Shown here: positions 63,365 through 64,000 of the stretch, piece by piece
How the letters are laid out: each line of letters begins with the position of its first letter
Numbering within the stretch: the stretch's first letter is position 1
Assembly (NCBI GenBank): GCA_037951105.1
Contig: JBAMJV010003381.1
Coordinates: 52,068-116,067 of the forward strand
Direction of reading: 5' to 3'
DNA: 64,000 bases
DNA from: Echinarachnius parma
Lineage: Eukaryota > Echinodermata > Echinoidea > Clypeasteroida > Echinarachniidae
The notes under the pieces: generated by a model
Told to the model about the DNA's origin: nothing
Databases searched by the model: none
The model's input: only the letters and a program-made list of their open reading frames with translations
Translations under genes and position numbers: made by a program

Positions 63365-64000
63365 GCCGTATGCATAAAACGTAGCAATTGCTTATAAGCA
63401 ATTGCTTCAAGCACAAGCAAGAGCTTGTCAAGCAAAAGATCAAGTTCAAGCAATTGCTTAATTTAGTATGCAGAAGCTTTTGCTTGTGCTGAAACCTTTT
63501 GCTTACACTGCCTAAGCAATTGCTTACGTGTTGAACAAATCGTCGTTACGGTTGTGCGAACATCGCACTGCATGACAACAAAGGGGATTCGTAGTGTATG
63601 CAAACGTCGTGTAGTCCCTTGCATAGCAGCTTTCCCTGGTCGTGCCCGACCTGGCAACAGTATTTTTATTACGCAAATATTTTCAAATCATGAACAAAAT
63701 TGCCTACATGGATATAAATGTCTAAAATAACAGCCATTTGATTAAATATGTAATCACAACATAACCTCTGGAACCAGGAGTTCTAAATCATCCTGAAACG
63801 GTATGAAAACTTGATTCTAAAACGCGAATGTCCTTAGTAAGCAAGAGCTCAAGCTGGTCTGGAGGTGCTTGAAAAAACGCAAGCAATTGCTTATCAAGAC
63901 AAGTAAAAGGTTCGTTTTATGCATACGGTTTTAAGCAATTGCTTGTTTGGTTAGCAATTGCTTACGAGCAGTAAGCAATTGCTTGTGCTTGTAAGCAAAA
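63365..64000. repeat. AAGCAATTGCTT palindrome-rich element, runs off the window
   Basis: Many copies of the self-complementary AAGCAATTGCTT and related 'caagcaaaag/agcttttgctt', at both ends of a ~600-bp stretch: 63382-63540 and 63840-64000. 'ccgtatgcataaaacg' at 63366 is inverted at 63912-63929 ('cgttttatgcatacgg'). Probably a foldback or TIR element with repeated subterminal motifs. Confidence 0.65.

Overview
This is eukaryotic, almost certainly invertebrate metazoan, nuclear DNA. The sequence is AT-rich and nearly gene-free. It carries interstitial (TTAGGG)n telomere-type tracts, microsatellites, foldback and terminal-inverted-repeat (TIR) elements, a complex tandem satellite and many decayed LINE retrotransposons, often inserted into one another. 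The only host gene I can support is a very large interferon-inducible GTPase (GVIN/VLIG) homologue on the minus strand. That family occurs in vertebrates and is often expanded in marine invertebrates. The species cannot be fixed from the sequence.

Layout. 1-13 kb: short TIR elements (several with TTAA target sites), an inverted pair of 16-bp tandem arrays, a Tc1-like element duplicated head-to-head into a ~1.9-kb palindrome, G/C-rich repeats with long poly-G/poly-C runs, an 18-bp-type minisatellite, a perfect-looking ~200-bp foldback, and a 678-bp TIR element. 13-24 kb: LINE remnants in nests (a LINE split by another LINE at 13.8-14.7 kb; an RTE-like LINE split by a CR1-like LINE that itself carries a TIR element), plus two telomere-type tracts. 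24.9-34 kb: a ~125-130-bp satellite interrupted by at least five datable insertions, several showing clean target-site duplications. 34.6-42.3 kb: the GVIN-like gene, essentially one giant coding exon of about 2,560 codons with one frameshift and two in-frame TGA codons. 43.4-54.4 kb: further nested LINEs, including the most complete one (44.5-48.5 kb, ORF1 fragment + endonuclease + reverse transcriptase) and a 446-codon uninterrupted reverse transcriptase with a mutated YVDD box. 54.5-64 kb: more TIR elements, one three-layer nest, a decayed reverse transcriptase, and a palindrome-rich repeat running off the end.

How it fits together: the window is a transposon and satellite graveyard around one innate-immunity-type GTPase gene. 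The most informative biology is the GVIN-like pseudogene or recoded gene, with its N-terminal repeat pair and a MACPF-like motif, and the nested insertions, whose order can be read from split reading frames and duplicated target sites. At least six different element groups use TTAA targets, and two unrelated ones hit the same TTAA of the satellite unit. No bacterial features, CRISPR arrays, tRNA or rRNA genes were found. All coordinates of repeat edges were read by eye and may be off by a few bases.
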